DNA from: Pseudomonadales bacterium
GTDB lineage: Bacteria > Pseudomonadota > Gammaproteobacteria > Pseudomonadales > Halieaceae
Assembly (NCBI GenBank): GCA_024234675.1
Contig: JACKNU010000009.1
Span: 1-64,000, forward strand
Direction of reading: 5' to 3'
DNA length: 64,000 nucleotides
A program made the translations under genes and the position numbers. Every line of letters begins with the position of its first letter. Position 1 is the stretch's first letter. Under the pieces are notes generated by a model. The model was given only the letters and a program-made list of their open reading frames with translations, had not been told where the DNA came from and did not search any database. Positions 29,165-39,784 of this stretch are shown piece after piece.

Positions 29165-30460
29165 TCATTCCAGCTCGAACAGGTGATACTTTTTCTTGCC
29201 CAGACGCACCAGGAAATACCGCCCGAACAGTGCCCGGGCGGCATCGAGGCAGGCGGCGACCTGGGCGTTCTGCTCCCAGGACACCGCCGCCCCATTGAAG
29301 GTTACCGCGCTGCGCCCCAGGGCATCCTTGACCTGCTTGCCGGAAGACGCCATGCCGGCCTCCACCAGCAGGTGGGTGAGGGTTTCGGGCAACTCCTGCC
29401 GGCGCAGGGTGGAAGCGGGCAGGCCATCCTGGCGCAACTGCTGCAGGTCGGTTGCCGACAAAGTCTGCAGATCGCCACTGAACAGGCACTGGGTGATCCT
29501 TTGCGCTGCGGCCAGCCCCTCGTCACCGTGCACCAGCCGGGTAACCTCGGCGGCCAGTACTCCCTGCGCCTCCGGTCGCCCGGCCCGTTCAGCGTCGGCG
29601 CGCTCGATGGCCTCAATCTCCGCCACAGGCAAAAAAGTGAAATATTTCAGGAACTTGTATACATCCGCATCAGCCGTGCCCAGCCAGAACTGGTAGAAGG
29701 CGTACGGCGAGGTGCGCCGCGCATCCAGCCACACGGTACCGGCTTCGGTCTTGCCGAACTTGCTGCCGTCGCTCTTGGTAATCAGCGGCATGGTCAGGCC
29801 GAACACCTGCTTGCCGTGCAGGCGGCGAGTGAGGTCGATGCCCCCCGTGATGTTGCCCCACTGGTCAGAGCCGCCAATTTGCAGGCCGCAACCGTAACGG
29901 TGGTTCAACTCGGCAAAATCATATGACTGCAGGATCATGTAGGTGAATTCGGTGTAGCTGATACCGGCATCGTCGCGCTCCAGGCGCTGCTTGACCGACT
30001 CCTTCTGGATCATGGCGTTGACGGAAAAATGCTTGCCGATATCGCGCAGGAAGGTCAGCACATCCAGCCCGGCGGTCCAGTCCAGGTTGTTCACCACCTC
30101 CGCGGAGGCCTCACCCCTGTCGAAGTCGATGAAGCGGGACACCTGGGCACGCAGCTTCTCGGTCCAGCCCGCCACCACCTCCGGGGTATTCAGCTGCCGC
30201 TCCTGGGCCTTGAAACTGGGATCGCCGATAAGGCCGGTGGCGCCCCCGACCAGGGCCAGGGGCCGATGTCCGGCCAGCTGAAAACGGCGCAGCATCAACA
30301 GCGGAACCAGCGAGCCGATGTGCAGGCTGTCAGCAGTGGGATCAAAACCGCAGTAGAGTGTGCGCACCCCACCGTCCAGCCAGTCGGCGAGGTCTTTCTC
30401 CCCCGCCACCTGGAAAATCAGTCCACGGGCGCGAAGATCTTCTAACAGGGCGCTGCTCAT
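29165..30460 (-). CDS. tyrS: Tyrosyl-tRNA synthetase
   Basis: A 431-residue class I synthetase charging tRNA-Tyr. The HIGH-type motif is LHIGS near residue 47, and the KMSKS-type loop is KFGKTE near 230. [15 protein letters not shown] is the tyrosine/ATP pocket signature. The C-terminal S4-like RNA-binding domain (about 365-431) is present. The ATG at 30460 is followed by the family start; a longer in-frame start at 30508 is less likely. It lies directly upstream of the rrn promoter region and divergent from the M23 peptidase gene, as in Pseudomonas. Confidence 0.97.
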   Translation of the reverse strand: MSSALLEDLRARGLIFQVAGEKDLADWLDGGVRTLYCGFDPTADSLHIGSLVPLLMLRRFQLAGHRPLALVGGATGLIGDPSFKAQERQLNTPEVVAGWTEKLRAQVSRFIDFDRGEASAEVVNNLDWTAGLDVLTFLRDIGKHFSVNAMIQKESVKQRLERDDAGISYTEFTYMILQSYDFAELNHRYGCGLQIGGSDQWGNITGGIDLTRRLHGKQVFGLTMPLITKSDGSKFGKTEAGTVWLDARRTSPYAFYQFWLGTADADVYKFLKYFTFLPVAEIEAIERADAERAGRPEAQGVLAAEVTRLVHGDEGLAAAQRITQCLFSGDLQTLSATDLQQLRQDGLPASTLRRQELPETLTHLLVEAGMASSGKQVKDALGRSAVTFNGAAVSWEQNAQVAACLDAARALFGRYFLVRLGKKKYHLFELE

Positions 30461-30603
30461 CAAGCTGGTCTCGTTGCGATTGCGGCGGAAATAGCGGGGG
30501 CAAACCATACAACAACCACACTACCGAAGTCATGTTTCCCGCTATGGCATCAGCGGTTTTTTTTATATACTCCCCTCTTGATAAACCAGGGGACCATCGG
30601 GGC

Positions 30604-32049
30604 ATGTTCGCATTGGCGAAAAAGAAACGGGGGGCGACCGCCACTCGCACGGGGACACGCGCACAGGCGAAATTCAACCCGCCCGGCAAAGCCACCTGGG
30701 TGATGCTGGCGCTGGGGGCCTGTTTTGTGACCGGCCTGCTGCTGCACTCCCCCGAGGACGCCACCGATCCATCGCCCGAGGTGGTCGCCGTGGAACCCAC
30801 CTCCGGGGCCGACACCAACGGTGCCGACAGCGAGCTGTGGCTGGTGACCAGGCCCGCCAGAACGGCAACCGAAGCAGCCGTACCTGCCGTGGCCGAAGAG
30901 CCGCCCGTGCCCGCCGAACGCCCCTGGCTGGAACAGACAGTAAAAAGAGGCGACAACCTGTCGCTGATCTTCCAGCGGGCGGGCTTCAGCAAGGGTGACG
31001 TGCACAGCGTGGTCAGCGAATCCGCTGATGGCAAAACCCTGGCGCGCATTTACCCGGGGCAGGTGCTCGCATTCCAGGCCGATGACGACGGCCAGCTGCT
31101 GGCGGTGCGCTACGTGAAATCCGCGCTGGAAACGATTTACTACCGTCGGGGAGAAACCGGTTTCAGCAGCGAGGTCGAGACCCGCGAGCCGGAAGTCCGG
31201 GAATCCTGGGCCACCGGCGAGATAAGCTCCTCCCTGTTCATGGCGGGCCAGGAGGCGGGCCTGTCCCAGACCATGATCATGGAACTGGCCAATGTCTTTG
31301 GCGGCGTTATCGATTTTGTGCAGGACCCCCGCCAGGGTGACACCATTCACCTCATCTATGAGGAGTTGTATCTGGATGGCGAGAAATACGCCGACGGCAA
31401 TATTATCGCGGCCTCATTCACCAACCAGGGCAAAACCTATAATGCCTTCCGCTTCGTGGACAGCAACGGCGAGGCCAATTACTACAACGAGGAAGGTGTC
31501 AGCATGCGCAAGGCCTTCCTGCTCGCGCCGGTGGACTTCACCCGCATCAGCTCCAACTTCAACCTGAAACGCCTGCACCCCATCTACAAGACCACCCGCC
31601 CCCATCGCGGCACCGACTACGCCGCCCCCACGGGCACCCCGGTATACGCCGCGGGCGACGGCCGCGTGATCAAGGCGGGGTACACCCGCGCCAATGGCAA
31701 CTATGTATTCCTGCAGCACGGCGATCGCTATGTCACCCGCTACCTGCACCTGCACAAGCGCAACGTCAAGCAGGGACAGCGGGTCGCCCAGAGCCAGGTA
31801 ATCGGCACAGTGGGGTCCACGGGGGCGGCGACCGGGCCCCACCTGCATTACGAGTTCCTGCTGGACGGCGTGCACCGGGATCCCCGCAAGATCCATAAAC
31901 AGCTGCCCAAGGCCAAGACCCTGGCGCCGGCGGAGATGACCGCCTTCCGCCAGGCTACCAACCAGAGCTCCATGCAACTGGCCGCGTTGCGCACCGACAG
32001 CCACCTGGCGATGAACAACCAGGGCGACGCCAAATCGCGCGCCAACTGA
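30604..32049 (+). CDS. M23 family peptidoglycan endopeptidase (MepM-like)
   Basis: A 481-residue periplasmic, membrane-anchored D,D-endopeptidase that cleaves peptide cross-links. A basic N-terminus is followed by one membrane segment (about 26-45). There is a LysM/OapA-like domain (about 108-150, VKRGDNLSLIFQRAGFS), then a linker domain. The M23 domain is about 330-430, with HRGTDYAAPTGTPV and HLHYEF as zinc ligands. The ATG at 30604 was chosen because the anchor follows it. A TATACT (30566-30571) could be its -10. It precedes anmK by 8 bp, so cell-wall cleavage and recycling are co-expressed. Confidence 0.93.
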   Translation: MFALAKKKRGATATRTGTRAQAKFNPPGKATWVMLALGACFVTGLLLHSPEDATDPSPEVVAVEPTSGADTNGADSELWLVTRPARTATEAAVPAVAEEPPVPAERPWLEQTVKRGDNLSLIFQRAGFSKGDVHSVVSESADGKTLARIYPGQVLAFQADDDGQLLAVRYVKSALETIYYRRGETGFSSEVETREPEVRESWATGEISSSLFMAGQEAGLSQTMIMELANVFGGVIDFVQDPRQGDTIHLIYEELYLDGEKYADGNIIAASFTNQGKTYNAFRFVDSNGEANYYNEEGVSMRKAFLLAPVDFTRISSNFNLKRLHPIYKTTRPHRGTDYAAPTGTPVYAAGDGRVIKAGYTRANGNYVFLQHGDRYVTRYLHLHKRNVKQGQRVAQSQVIGTVGSTGAATGPHLHYEFLLDGVHRDPRKIHKQLPKAKTLAPAEMTAFRQATNQSSMQLAALRTDSHLAMNNQGDAKSRAN

Positions 32050-32057
32050 GCCATCCG

Positions 32058-33194
32058 GTGGAGCCGGCGCTTTACATAGGACTCATGTCCGGCACCAGCG
32101 TCGACGGCATAGACAGCGCCCTCGTCCGCTGTGCAGCGGACAGCATCGAGCTGGTGGCCACCCACCTGCACCCCATCCCGGCAGGGGTCAGGGCGTCGAT
32201 AGAAGCGATCAGTCACCCCGGCGACGATGAAATCGAGCGCCTGGGCCCCCTGGATCGGGAACTGGGGCGTTTGTTCGCCGCGGCCGCCCTGGCGCTGGCC
32301 GACCAGGCGGCAGTCAACCCGGGCGAGGTCCGGGCCATCGGCAGCCACGGCCAGACCGTACGTCACCGCCCCCCCGGCGACAGCCGGCAAGCGGCCGACT
32401 GCTTCACCTTGCAACTGGCCGACCCCAACACCATCGCCGAACTCACCGGCATTACCACAGTGGCGGATTTCCGCCGCCGCGACATCGCCGCCGGCGGCGA
32501 GGGCGCCCCACTGGCCCCCGCCTTTCACGCCGCGGCCTTTGCCCACCCCACGGTAAACCGGGCCATCGTCAATATCGGCGGTATCGCCAACGTCTCCCTG
32601 CTGGCGGGACGGGAACTGCGCATGGGCTTTGATACCGGCCCGGGCAACACCCTGCTGGATGGCTGGGTACGGCGCCACCGCCAGCAGGCCTACGATGCAG
32701 ACGGTCGGTGGGCCGGCGCGGGCGTGGTTGACGGAGACTTGCTGCAGGCCCTGCTCGCACACCCCTATTTCGCCCGCTCCGGCCCGCGCAGCTCCGGCAA
32801 GGAGGCCTTCAACCTGGCCTGGCTGGACGAGCAGTTGCAGGGGCACCGGCAACTGGCGGCCGTCGACGTGCAGGCCACGCTGGCAGAGCTGACCGCAGTG
32901 AGCATCGCCCGGGCCATCGCGGCGAGCACTCCTGCGGTTGCCGAGTTATACGTTTGCGGTGGGGGCGCCCGCAATAGCCACCTGATGGCGCGCCTGGCGC
33001 AACTGCTGCCTGGCGCCCGGGTGGCTACGACCGCGGCGCTGGGTATAGATCCCGACTGGGTGGAGGCGATGACATTTGCCTGGCTGGCCCAGCGCACCCT
33101 GGTCGGGATGGCTGGCAACGCCCCCGCGGTAACAGGCGCAGCGGGCGAGCGGGTACTGGGGGGAATTTATCCCGCCAGCGGTATTCGGGGCTAG
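32058..33194 (+). CDS. anmK: Anhydro-N-acetylmuramic acid kinase
   Basis: A 378-residue cytosolic kinase of peptidoglycan recycling. It opens and phosphorylates 1,6-anhydro-MurNAc to MurNAc-6-phosphate. The N-terminal GLMSGTSVDGIDSALV (ATP loop), GSHGQTVRH, and the FDTGPGNTLLDGW segment are diagnostic. The start is a GTG at 32058, 8 bp after the M23 gene stop. The gene is full length. Confidence 0.96.
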   Translation: MEPALYIGLMSGTSVDGIDSALVRCAADSIELVATHLHPIPAGVRASIEAISHPGDDEIERLGPLDRELGRLFAAAALALADQAAVNPGEVRAIGSHGQTVRHRPPGDSRQAADCFTLQLADPNTIAELTGITTVADFRRRDIAAGGEGAPLAPAFHAAAFAHPTVNRAIVNIGGIANVSLLAGRELRMGFDTGPGNTLLDGWVRRHRQQAYDADGRWAGAGVVDGDLLQALLAHPYFARSGPRSSGKEAFNLAWLDEQLQGHRQLAAVDVQATLAELTAVSIARAIAASTPAVAELYVCGGGARNSHLMARLAQLLPGARVATTAALGIDPDWVEAMTFAWLAQRTLVGMAGNAPAVTGAAGERVLGGIYPASGIRG

Positions 33195-33230
33195 GGGTGG
33201 TCGGGCTGGCGCTCCACGAAAACCGCGGCG

Positions 33231-33584
33231 CTAGATAGAGAACGAGGAACCGCAGCCACAGGTGGTGCTGGCGTTGGGGTTGTTGACCACGAAGCGGGAG
33301 CCCTCCAGGCCCTCGGTGTAGTCCACTTCCGACCCCACGAGATACTGGAAACTCATCGGGTCGATGAGCACCGTGACACCGTCCTTCTCGATCGCGGCAT
33401 CGTCCTCGGCCACTTCATCCTCGAAGGCAAAGCCGTACTGGAAACCGGAACAGCCGCCGCCAGTGATATAGACCCGCAGTTTGAGATTGTCGTTTTCCTC
33501 CTCGGCAACGAGCTCGCGCACCTTGCGCACCGCGCGGGCGGACAGGTTGATACTCGTCGGGTTGAAGGTTTCTGCTACAGACAT
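33231..33584 (-). CDS. erpA: Iron-sulfur cluster insertion protein ErpA
   Basis: A 117-residue A-type Fe-S carrier that delivers clusters to apo-proteins such as IspG/IspH. The three cluster cysteines are in GGGCSGFQY and the C-terminal CGCGSSFSI. It is convergent with anmK. The order anmK-erpA-bactofilin-argC matches Pseudomonas. Confidence 0.96.
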   Translation of the reverse strand: MSVAETFNPTSINLSARAVRKVRELVAEEENDNLKLRVYITGGGCSGFQYGFAFEDEVAEDDAAIEKDGVTVLIDPMSFQYLVGSEVDYTEGLEGSRFVVNNPNASTTCGCGSSFSI

Positions 33585-33657
33585 CAGTAATCCAGTGCTC
33601 GGGGCGCGGCGGCGCCCGCAAATCAGCGTTGCAGTATGCTATAACCCACTATTTTAG

Positions 33658-34101
33658 TCAAGATTGGCGGCCCCGCCCGCGGGCGTCAGCCGTGCCCGCC
33701 GCGGCCGCTTGCGGCGAGGCCTGGCTGGCCGCATCCTGCTCCGGCAGATGGCTCATACTGCCGTTCACCTCGGAACCGGCCGCCATTTCCATCAATGCGT
33801 AAAACACGTTGCCTTTGACCCGGGCCCTGGCCGCAAGTTCCAGATGCCTGCTGGCGTAGACATCGCCCTCCACCTCGCCATTGATAATCACCGCCGGGCA
33901 GCGAATCTCACCCTCTACCCTGCCCTTCTCCACGACGCGCACCAGGGCTTCTTTGCCACTCTCGGCAATCAGGTTGCCCTGGACCAGGCCCTCCACATCC
34001 ACCGTACCGCTGAAACGCAGGTCGCCAAGAACCACCGTATCGCGCGATATCAGGGTGGTCTTGCCCGCTACGCTCACCGTCGACTTTTTATTTCCCAACA
34101 T
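33658..34101 (-). CDS. Bactofilin (polymer-forming cytoskeletal protein)
   Basis: A 147-residue bactofilin. The core (about 15-115) shows the repeating beta-helix pattern: VVLGDLRFSGTVDVEGLVQG, VEGEIRCPAVIINGEVEGDV and ARVKGNVFY. Such proteins form nucleotide-free filaments, often organising wall enzymes. The C-terminal tail is low-complexity Ala/Gln. The start overlaps the stop of the upstream membrane protein gene by 14 bp, so the two are co-translated. A role in the cell wall would fit the M23/anmK neighbours, but this is inference. Confidence 0.92.
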   Translation of the reverse strand: MLGNKKSTVSVAGKTTLISRDTVVLGDLRFSGTVDVEGLVQGNLIAESGKEALVRVVEKGRVEGEIRCPAVIINGEVEGDVYASRHLELAARARVKGNVFYALMEMAAGSEVNGSMSHLPEQDAASQASPQAAAAGTADARGRGRQS

Positions 34102-34831
34102 GTGTAAACCTCTCGTCCAGTTGCCAGGAATACTGCTTGGTCACCTCGAGCTTGTGCGGCTCGGAAGTGCTGGCGACCACGGTAACAACCTCCGGCTCAA
34201 AGCCTTCCGGCAGGGTGATAGTGCCCTCCACCGCCTGGAAATAGCGAAACTTCAGCGCCAGCGAGTCGCCCTCCACCTCGTCGCTGAGCTGGCCCAGGGG
34301 GTACTCCACCTGCTCGCCCCCAAGCTGTCCGGCCAGGGTCACCTGCAGCCGGCCCTCCAGCAGTTCATGCTTGCGGGCCTCCTGCTGCACGACGATGCGA
34401 AACAGGTAGGTCCCCGGCGCATCGCCGGCCAACAATTCCAGCTCGCGCAGGCCCAGCCCGGCACCCAACTCCTCCGGGGAAATCAGGCTGCGATAGAACG
34501 CCAGGCCTTCTTCCAGGGCCGTGATCTGCTCCTGCTGGGCCGCCATATCGCGGCGCACCAGTTCCAGCGCGTGGCGGTCGACCTCGTGCCGGGTGGCCTG
34601 GATTTCCAACTGGGTATCGCGCTCGACCAAAGCGCCGCGCAACTCGAGCAACTGGGCCTGCATGGCCCGGTAGGACTTGGGCTTGGCGCCCATGCCCTGG
34701 TATGCGGCGTACTGCCCCAGGTAATAACCCGCGCACAGGGCGGCTGCCACCAGCAGGGCGACCGCCGCAACCAGCAGCCGCCGCCGGCCCCCCGGCTGCC
34801 TGCCTCGATAGTCTGCTGGCCCGGCCGCCAT
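34088..34831 (-). CDS. Membrane-anchored coiled-coil protein (DUF6776-type)
   Basis: A 247-residue protein with one N-terminal membrane segment (about 19-42), a coiled-coil (about 55-115, rich in E, Q, L and R), and a C-terminal periplasmic beta-rich domain with LQVTLAGQLGGEQVEYPL. It corresponds to the conserved hypothetical gene next to argC in pseudomonads. It overlaps the downstream bactofilin gene by 14 bp, which suggests that it is the membrane partner of the filament. Function unknown. Confidence 0.82.
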   Translation of the reverse strand: MAAGPADYRGRQPGGRRRLLVAAVALLVAAALCAGYYLGQYAAYQGMGAKPKSYRAMQAQLLELRGALVERDTQLEIQATRHEVDRHALELVRRDMAAQQEQITALEEGLAFYRSLISPEELGAGLGLRELELLAGDAPGTYLFRIVVQQEARKHELLEGRLQVTLAGQLGGEQVEYPLGQLSDEVEGDSLALKFRYFQAVEGTITLPEGFEPEVVTVVASTSEPHKLEVTKQYSWQLDERFTHVGK

Positions 34832-34839
34832 GTTCGCCC

Positions 34840-35871
34840 TCAGGGCAACAAGCCGGGCTGCCCGAGACCACTGTCCTCCGGCAGCCCGAGCATGATGTTC
34901 ATGTTCTGCACCGCCTGGCCCGAGGCGCCCTTGACCAGGTTGTCGATGGTGGACATCACGACCACCGTGTCGCGCTGCTGCGGCACCGCGATGGCGATCT
35001 GGCAGCGATTGGCGCCGCGCACTGTCCTGGTCTGGGGCAACATCCCGGCGGGCAACACGTCGACGAAGGGTTCGTCCGCGTAATGCCGCTCGTACAGGGC
35101 CTGCAGGTCTCCCGGCTCACCCCGCAAGCGGGCGAACAGAGTGGCGTGAATACCGCGGATCATCGGCAGCAGATGGGGCACGAAGGTCAGTTGTACGGGT
35201 TTGCCGGCGACATCCCCCAGCCCCTGCTCTATTTCCGGCAAATGCCTGTGACCCGCCACCCCGTATGCCTTGAAGCTGTCGGCGACCTCGCTGAGCAGGT
35301 TGTCTATTTTGGCCTGACGGCCGGCGCCGCTGACCCCGGAGGCCGCACTGGCAATGAGGTGCGCAGGATCTACCAGGTCAGCGGCCAACAGGGGTATCAG
35401 GCCCAGTTGCACGGCGGTGGGATAACAGCCCGGGCAGGCCACCAGGCGCGCGCCGGCAATTGCCGCCCGGTTTACCTCAGGCAAGCCGTACACCGCTTCA
35501 GCCAGCAGTTCGGGGCTGGCGTGGGGCTCGCCGTACCAGCGCGACCACAGCTGCGCGTCCCGCAGGCGGTAATCGGCGGACAGGTCCACCACCCTGGTGC
35601 CCGCCGCGAGTAACTGCGGCACCAGGTTCATGGCCACATTGTGAGGCGTGGCAAAAAACACCACGTCGCAGCCGGCCAGTTCCTCTACCCGGGGTTCGCT
35701 GAAGGCCAGCTGGTAATGTCCTCGCAGGTTGGGAAACAGCTCGTCTACCCGACGGCCATCCTCGGCGCGGGAGGTAATTGCCACTACCTCCGCCTGCTCA
35801 TGCATGGCCAACAAGCGCAGCAATTCCACGCCGGTATAGCCTGTGCCCCCTACGATACCCACCTTGATCAT
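34840..35871 (-). CDS. argC: N-acetyl-gamma-glutamyl-phosphate reductase
   Basis: A 343-residue enzyme of arginine synthesis (NADPH reduction of N-acetylglutamyl phosphate to the semialdehyde). The N-terminal [17 protein letters not shown] is the nucleotide loop, and the catalytic cysteine is in [22 protein letters not shown] is the substrate segment. The ATG at 35871 is the family start; upstream in-frame sequence is not coding. It starts the unit argC-DUF6776-bactofilin. Confidence 0.96.
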   Translation of the reverse strand: MIKVGIVGGTGYTGVELLRLLAMHEQAEVVAITSRAEDGRRVDELFPNLRGHYQLAFSEPRVEELAGCDVVFFATPHNVAMNLVPQLLAAGTRVVDLSADYRLRDAQLWSRWYGEPHASPELLAEAVYGLPEVNRAAIAGARLVACPGCYPTAVQLGLIPLLAADLVDPAHLIASAASGVSGAGRQAKIDNLLSEVADSFKAYGVAGHRHLPEIEQGLGDVAGKPVQLTFVPHLLPMIRGIHATLFARLRGEPGDLQALYERHYADEPFVDVLPAGMLPQTRTVRGANRCQIAIAVPQQRDTVVVMSTIDNLVKGASGQAVQNMNIMLGLPEDSGLGQPGLLP

Positions 35872-36013
35872 GACAATATCCAATTCAGCTGACGGCTCCA
35901 GCGGGCCCGACAACCTGTTTGCGCCCGCGGCTGCGAAGGGCACCAAGTATAAAAGTAATAATCGGGGAGATAACTGGTAATATTGGTTTTTTGGCAATAA
36001 ACCGGCTCGTCCC

Positions 36014-37741
36014 GTGCAGGATTTCCTCAAGAACTACCGGCGCTACCTCGCCAGTTATAACTCTGCGCTGGCCTACGCGCTGCTGGGTATCGTGGGCGGT
36101 ATCGCCTCGGGGCTGGTGGTGCTGGCCTTCGACCTGGCCATCCGGGAGGTAGCCTGGCTGTTCGGGGTAGGCAATGGCGGCGAGGGCTTCGAGGCATTGC
36201 CGCAGTGGATGCTGTTCGCCCTGCCCGCGGGCGGAGCACTGCTGCTGGGACTGCTTTACTGGCCCTTGAAGCCTGAGGCCAGGGACACCGGCATTGTCCA
36301 TGTGGTCAGCCGCATGCACTCTCACTACGGTGTGCTGCCCCTGCGCAACGCCCTGCTGCAGTTCTTCGCCGGCGCCTTCGCCCTCGGCACCGGTCAATCC
36401 GGCGGCCGCGAGGGTCCGGGAGTGCACCTCGGCGGCGCCATCAACAGCCTGCTGGGGCAACGCCTGGGGCTACCCAATAACAGCCTGCGCATCCTGATCG
36501 CCTGCGGCACCGCCGGCGGCATATCCGCCGCCTTCCACACCCCCCTGGCAGGGGTGATATTCGCCATGGAAGTGATAGTCGCCGAGTACACGGTGGCGGG
36601 CTTCATCCCGGTCATGCTGGCAGCGGTATCGGCGTCCGCGGTGAGTCGCAGCCTGGTTACCGGGGGAGCCCTGTTGAGCATTCCCGCCGTGGAGTTCAAC
36701 TCCCTGCTGGAGCTGCCCTATATACTGCTGCTGGGCCTGGGCTGCGGCGTGGTAGTCGCCGGTTTTGTCAAGATACTGGAGCTGACGACGCGGCTGTCCA
36801 ACTGGCCAGTCGTCGTGCGTTTCACCCTGGCGGGCTGCTTCACCGGCCTGCTGGCACTGCTGGTGCCGGAGACCCTGGGCCTGGGCTATGACAGCATGGA
36901 CCTGATCATCAATGCGAAGATGATGCTCGGCTCCCTGTTGCTGGTGTGCCTGTGCAAGACCCTGGCCACCGCGGTGAGTTGCGGCCTGGGCCTGCCGGTT
37001 GGCCTGATCGGACCCAGCCTGCTGATCGGCGCCTGCCTGGGCGGCGCAGTCAGCATCGTGGCCCATACCCTGCATCCGCAGATCACCTCGGATTATCCGC
37101 TGTATATCGCCATCGGCATGGCGGCGGCCATGGGCGCGATCCTGAACGCACCGCTGGCGGCCATCCTCGCGGTGATCGAACTCACCGACAATATCGGCAT
37201 CGTGATGCCCGCCCTGCTGGCTATCGTGGCAGCCTGCCTGACCAACACCGGCCTGTTTGGCCAGCGCTCCGCTCACCAGACGGTGCTGCGCCAGTTGCGC
37301 CGTATCGTCCCGGATGACCCGCTCAACCAGCTGTTGCACCGTACCGATGTCACCGCCACCATGGACGGCCGGGTCGTGCGGGTGCCCGTGCTGCTGCACG
37401 CGGATGACCTGGAACCGCTGCTGGAATTCACCCCGACATGGTGCCTGGTGGAACGCGAGGGGGAGGACCTCTACCTGGTGCAGGGCGCCGAGTTGCTGGA
37501 ATGGCTGCGCGAGGCGCTGGCCGAGGGCGAAACGGCGGACCTGGCCGAGGCGGGTATTCGCCGCTGGACAGTCGCCCCGGTACCGGTGCAGGCCACGCTG
37601 CGCCAGGCCATGGACAAGATACGCTCCGCCGTCGTGGAAGCGGTATGCGTGTACGAGCGCAGCCGCGCCACCGGGAAACCGATACTGCACGGCGTGGTCA
37701 CCCGCGAAAGCATTGAAAAATTCAGCCTGGAAAGACTGTAA
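36014..37741 (+). CDS. ClC-type chloride channel/antiporter with CBS domains
   Basis: A 575-residue inner-membrane ClC protein. About 11 hydrophobic segments fill residues 15-420. The anion-filter region shows [15 protein letters not shown] (GREGP motif, intact) and [15 protein letters not shown]. The usual GSGIP filter reads RDTGIVHV, so it differs from the E. coli type. Residues 440-575 hold two degenerate CBS domains that may bind nucleotides. The GTG at 36014 is the start on homology, with a weak ribosome-binding site. It precedes hemJ by 20 bp. Confidence 0.9.
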   Translation: MQDFLKNYRRYLASYNSALAYALLGIVGGIASGLVVLAFDLAIREVAWLFGVGNGGEGFEALPQWMLFALPAGGALLLGLLYWPLKPEARDTGIVHVVSRMHSHYGVLPLRNALLQFFAGAFALGTGQSGGREGPGVHLGGAINSLLGQRLGLPNNSLRILIACGTAGGISAAFHTPLAGVIFAMEVIVAEYTVAGFIPVMLAAVSASAVSRSLVTGGALLSIPAVEFNSLLELPYILLLGLGCGVVVAGFVKILELTTRLSNWPVVVRFTLAGCFTGLLALLVPETLGLGYDSMDLIINAKMMLGSLLLVCLCKTLATAVSCGLGLPVGLIGPSLLIGACLGGAVSIVAHTLHPQITSDYPLYIAIGMAAAMGAILNAPLAAILAVIELTDNIGIVMPALLAIVAACLTNTGLFGQRSAHQTVLRQLRRIVPDDPLNQLLHRTDVTATMDGRVVRVPVLLHADDLEPLLEFTPTWCLVEREGEDLYLVQGAELLEWLREALAEGETADLAEAGIRRWTVAPVPVQATLRQAMDKIRSAVVEAVCVYERSRATGKPILHGVVTRESIEKFSLERL

Positions 37742-37761
37742 AGCAATCTGGAGAAGCGCGC

Positions 37762-38181
37762 ATGCTCTGGCTCAAGGCCTTCCATATCATTTTCTTCGTG
37801 TGCTGGTTCGCCGGCCTGTTCTACCTGCCGCGCATATTCGTCTACTACGCCGCCAGCGAGCACCCCGAAACCCGCCGGCAGCTGGCGGTCATGGCGCGCC
37901 GGCTGTACCGCTTTGTCACGCCATTCATGCTGATCGTCATCGTCCTGGGACTGGCCATGATCGCCCTCAACCCCGACTACTACCTGCGGGCGGGATGGCT
38001 GTGGCTGAAACTCGCCGGGGTCACTTTCCTGGTTTTCTACCACCTGCAGTGTGGCCGCTACGTGGGGGCCATAAACGCCGACAGCGACCGGCACGGCCAT
38101 GTGTTCTACCGTTTCTTCAACGAGATTCCGGTGCTGTTCCTGTTTGGCATCGTGCTGCTGGCAGTGCTCAAGCCGTTTTGA
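37762..38181 (+). CDS. hemJ: Protoporphyrinogen IX oxidase HemJ (CopD-like)
   Basis: A 139-residue integral membrane protein with four segments. It matches HemJ: KAFHIIFFVCWFAGLFYLPR with the conserved histidine (His8), the basic RRLYRFVTPFM segment, and RFFNEIPVL at the end. HemJ oxidises protoporphyrinogen IX in heme synthesis. The hemL and hemB genes are 8-10 kb away. The 3' end overlaps the convergent thioredoxin-like gene by 14 bp. Confidence 0.9.
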   Translation: MLWLKAFHIIFFVCWFAGLFYLPRIFVYYAASEHPETRRQLAVMARRLYRFVTPFMLIVIVLGLAMIALNPDYYLRAGWLWLKLAGVTFLVFYHLQCGRYVGAINADSDRHGHVFYRFFNEIPVLFLFGIVLLAVLKPF

Positions 38182-38422
38182 TAACGCCCGCTCTGGCGAG
38201 CTGTTTCTGGATCTCTTCAGCGGCAGCAACCTTGCCCTCTACGACAATGCTGCCATCGACCCCCAGCGCCGGCGTGCGCATCACGCCGGCGTCGATGATG
38301 GCGTTCATGTCGGTGATCTTGTCCAGTTCATAGGTGAGCCCCAGGGCCCGGGCCGCCGCTTCCGCGTTGGCCGCCAGGGTTTTACATTTGCTGCAGCCGC
38401 TGCCGTAGATTGCCAGTTTCAT
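38168..38422 (-). CDS. Thioredoxin-like small disulfide protein
   Basis: An 84-residue thioredoxin-fold protein with an N-terminal CSKC redox motif (GSGCSKCKTL) and the cis-proline region MRTPALGVDG. This family of redox-active disulfide proteins often pairs with ArsP/DUF318 permeases. Here it is the last gene of the arsenic unit, 23 bp after the permease gene. It could hold As(III) or maintain permease thiols; neither is shown. It overlaps hemJ on the opposite strand by 14 bp. Confidence 0.88.
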   Translation of the reverse strand: MKLAIYGSGCSKCKTLAANAEAAARALGLTYELDKITDMNAIIDAGVMRTPALGVDGSIVVEGKVAAAEEIQKQLARAGVIKTA

Positions 38423-38445
38423 CGTTTGTCGCTCCTTGTTGCCGT

Positions 38446-39768
38446 TTACCAGAGGTTACCGTAGAGATAGCCGGTGATGGTCGCCATCACCATGACCAGG
38501 GCGCAGTAGACGAAGGTCTTCTGGTTGCCCAGGATCGTGCGGATGACCAGCATATTGGGCAGCGACAGGGCCGGACCCGCCAGCAGCAGGGCCAGCGCCG
38601 GCCCCTTGCCCATACCGGCCCCCAGCAGGCCCTGCACGATCGGCACCTCGGTCAGGGTGGAGAAATACATGAAGGCGCCCAGCACCGCGGCGATCGCGGT
38701 CGATTGCAGGGAATTGTCGCCAACCGCCGCGCCCACCCAGGCCGAGGGAATCAGGCCCTCGTGACCGGGCCGCCCCAGCAGGAAGCCGGCGATGCACACG
38801 CCGGCCAGCAACAGCGGCAGGATCTGCTTGCTGAAGTCCCAGCTTTGCACCGCCCATTCACGATCCTGGTCCCGGGTCGCGGCGATAACGAGAATGCCAA
38901 GCGCGCCGATAGCAAACCCCAGCTCCGGGGTACCGGGTAGCAGCAGCGCACTGCCCGCGACCAGCCCGGCCAGCACCAGCACCTGGCGCAGCGGCCAGTG
39001 CCACTGGAACACCAGCAAGAGAGCAAACAGCAGCGCCAGCGCCGCCGTGATCTGCCATTTCCAGGCGTAGACCTGCATCCACCGGGAGCTGTCGGCAGCC
39101 GCCCAGTTGGCGAACACCAGGATCCCGGTCAGCAGGCCGAAAAACGCGAGCACGGCGGGAAACGGTTTTTCCGCCTCTCCGGCGGCAAAACCCCGCGCGG
39201 ACCCATCGGCGGCCCGCGCCAGTTCTTCCCTGCGGTACAGCAGTTGCATAATGGCCCCGATCACCACCGCGAACACAATGGCGCCCACGCCCCTGGCAAT
39301 CCCCAGTTCCGCCCCCAGCACCTTGGCGGTAACGACTATGGCCATGATATTGATGGCGGGGCCGGAATACAGAAACGCGATGGCGGCGCCCAGGCCCGCC
39401 CCGCGTTTGTAGATACCGCCGAACAGCGGCAGCACGGTACAGGAGCAGACGGCCAGCAGGCTGCCCGAGACCGAGGCCACTCCCAGGGCGATGGCCTTCG
39501 GCGCCTGGGGCCCGAGATGGCGCAACACCGCGCCCTGGCTGATATAGACCGCCATCGCGCCGGCTATGATGAAGGCCGGCAGCAGGCACAGGATGACGTG
39601 CTCGCGGGCGTACCAGCGGGTCAACCTGATCGCTTCGAGCACTGCATTGTCGAAACGCGGCTGCCCCGCGGGTAGAAAATAAACCAGCAGAAAAGCCCCG
39701 ACCATCACCCCCATGAGGCGCGCTTGCGAGGGGTTTTCCCGGTACAGTTCCAGCAGTTTCGAGATCAC
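38446..39768 (-). CDS. ArsP/SO_0444-type permease
   Basis: A 440-residue inner-membrane permease with about ten segments. The CSCTVLPLFGGIYKRGAG signature, with its vicinal cysteines, and FLYSGPAINIMAI mark the ArsP/DUF318 family, which exports organoarsenicals or metals. The start is a GTG at 39768 preceded by GGAG, chosen because upstream in-frame sequence is not membrane-like and reads into arsJ. It is between arsJ and the thioredoxin-like gene in the ars unit, so arsenic is the likely substrate. Confidence 0.85.
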   Translation of the reverse strand: MISKLLELYRENPSQARLMGVMVGAFLLVYFLPAGQPRFDNAVLEAIRLTRWYAREHVILCLLPAFIIAGAMAVYISQGAVLRHLGPQAPKAIALGVASVSGSLLAVCSCTVLPLFGGIYKRGAGLGAAIAFLYSGPAINIMAIVVTAKVLGAELGIARGVGAIVFAVVIGAIMQLLYRREELARAADGSARGFAAGEAEKPFPAVLAFFGLLTGILVFANWAAADSSRWMQVYAWKWQITAALALLFALLLVFQWHWPLRQVLVLAGLVAGSALLLPGTPELGFAIGALGILVIAATRDQDREWAVQSWDFSKQILPLLLAGVCIAGFLLGRPGHEGLIPSAWVGAAVGDNSLQSTAIAAVLGAFMYFSTLTEVPIVQGLLGAGMGKGPALALLLAGPALSLPNMLVIRTILGNQKTFVYCALVMVMATITGYLYGNLW

Positions 39769-39784
39769 TGGCGCTACTCCATAT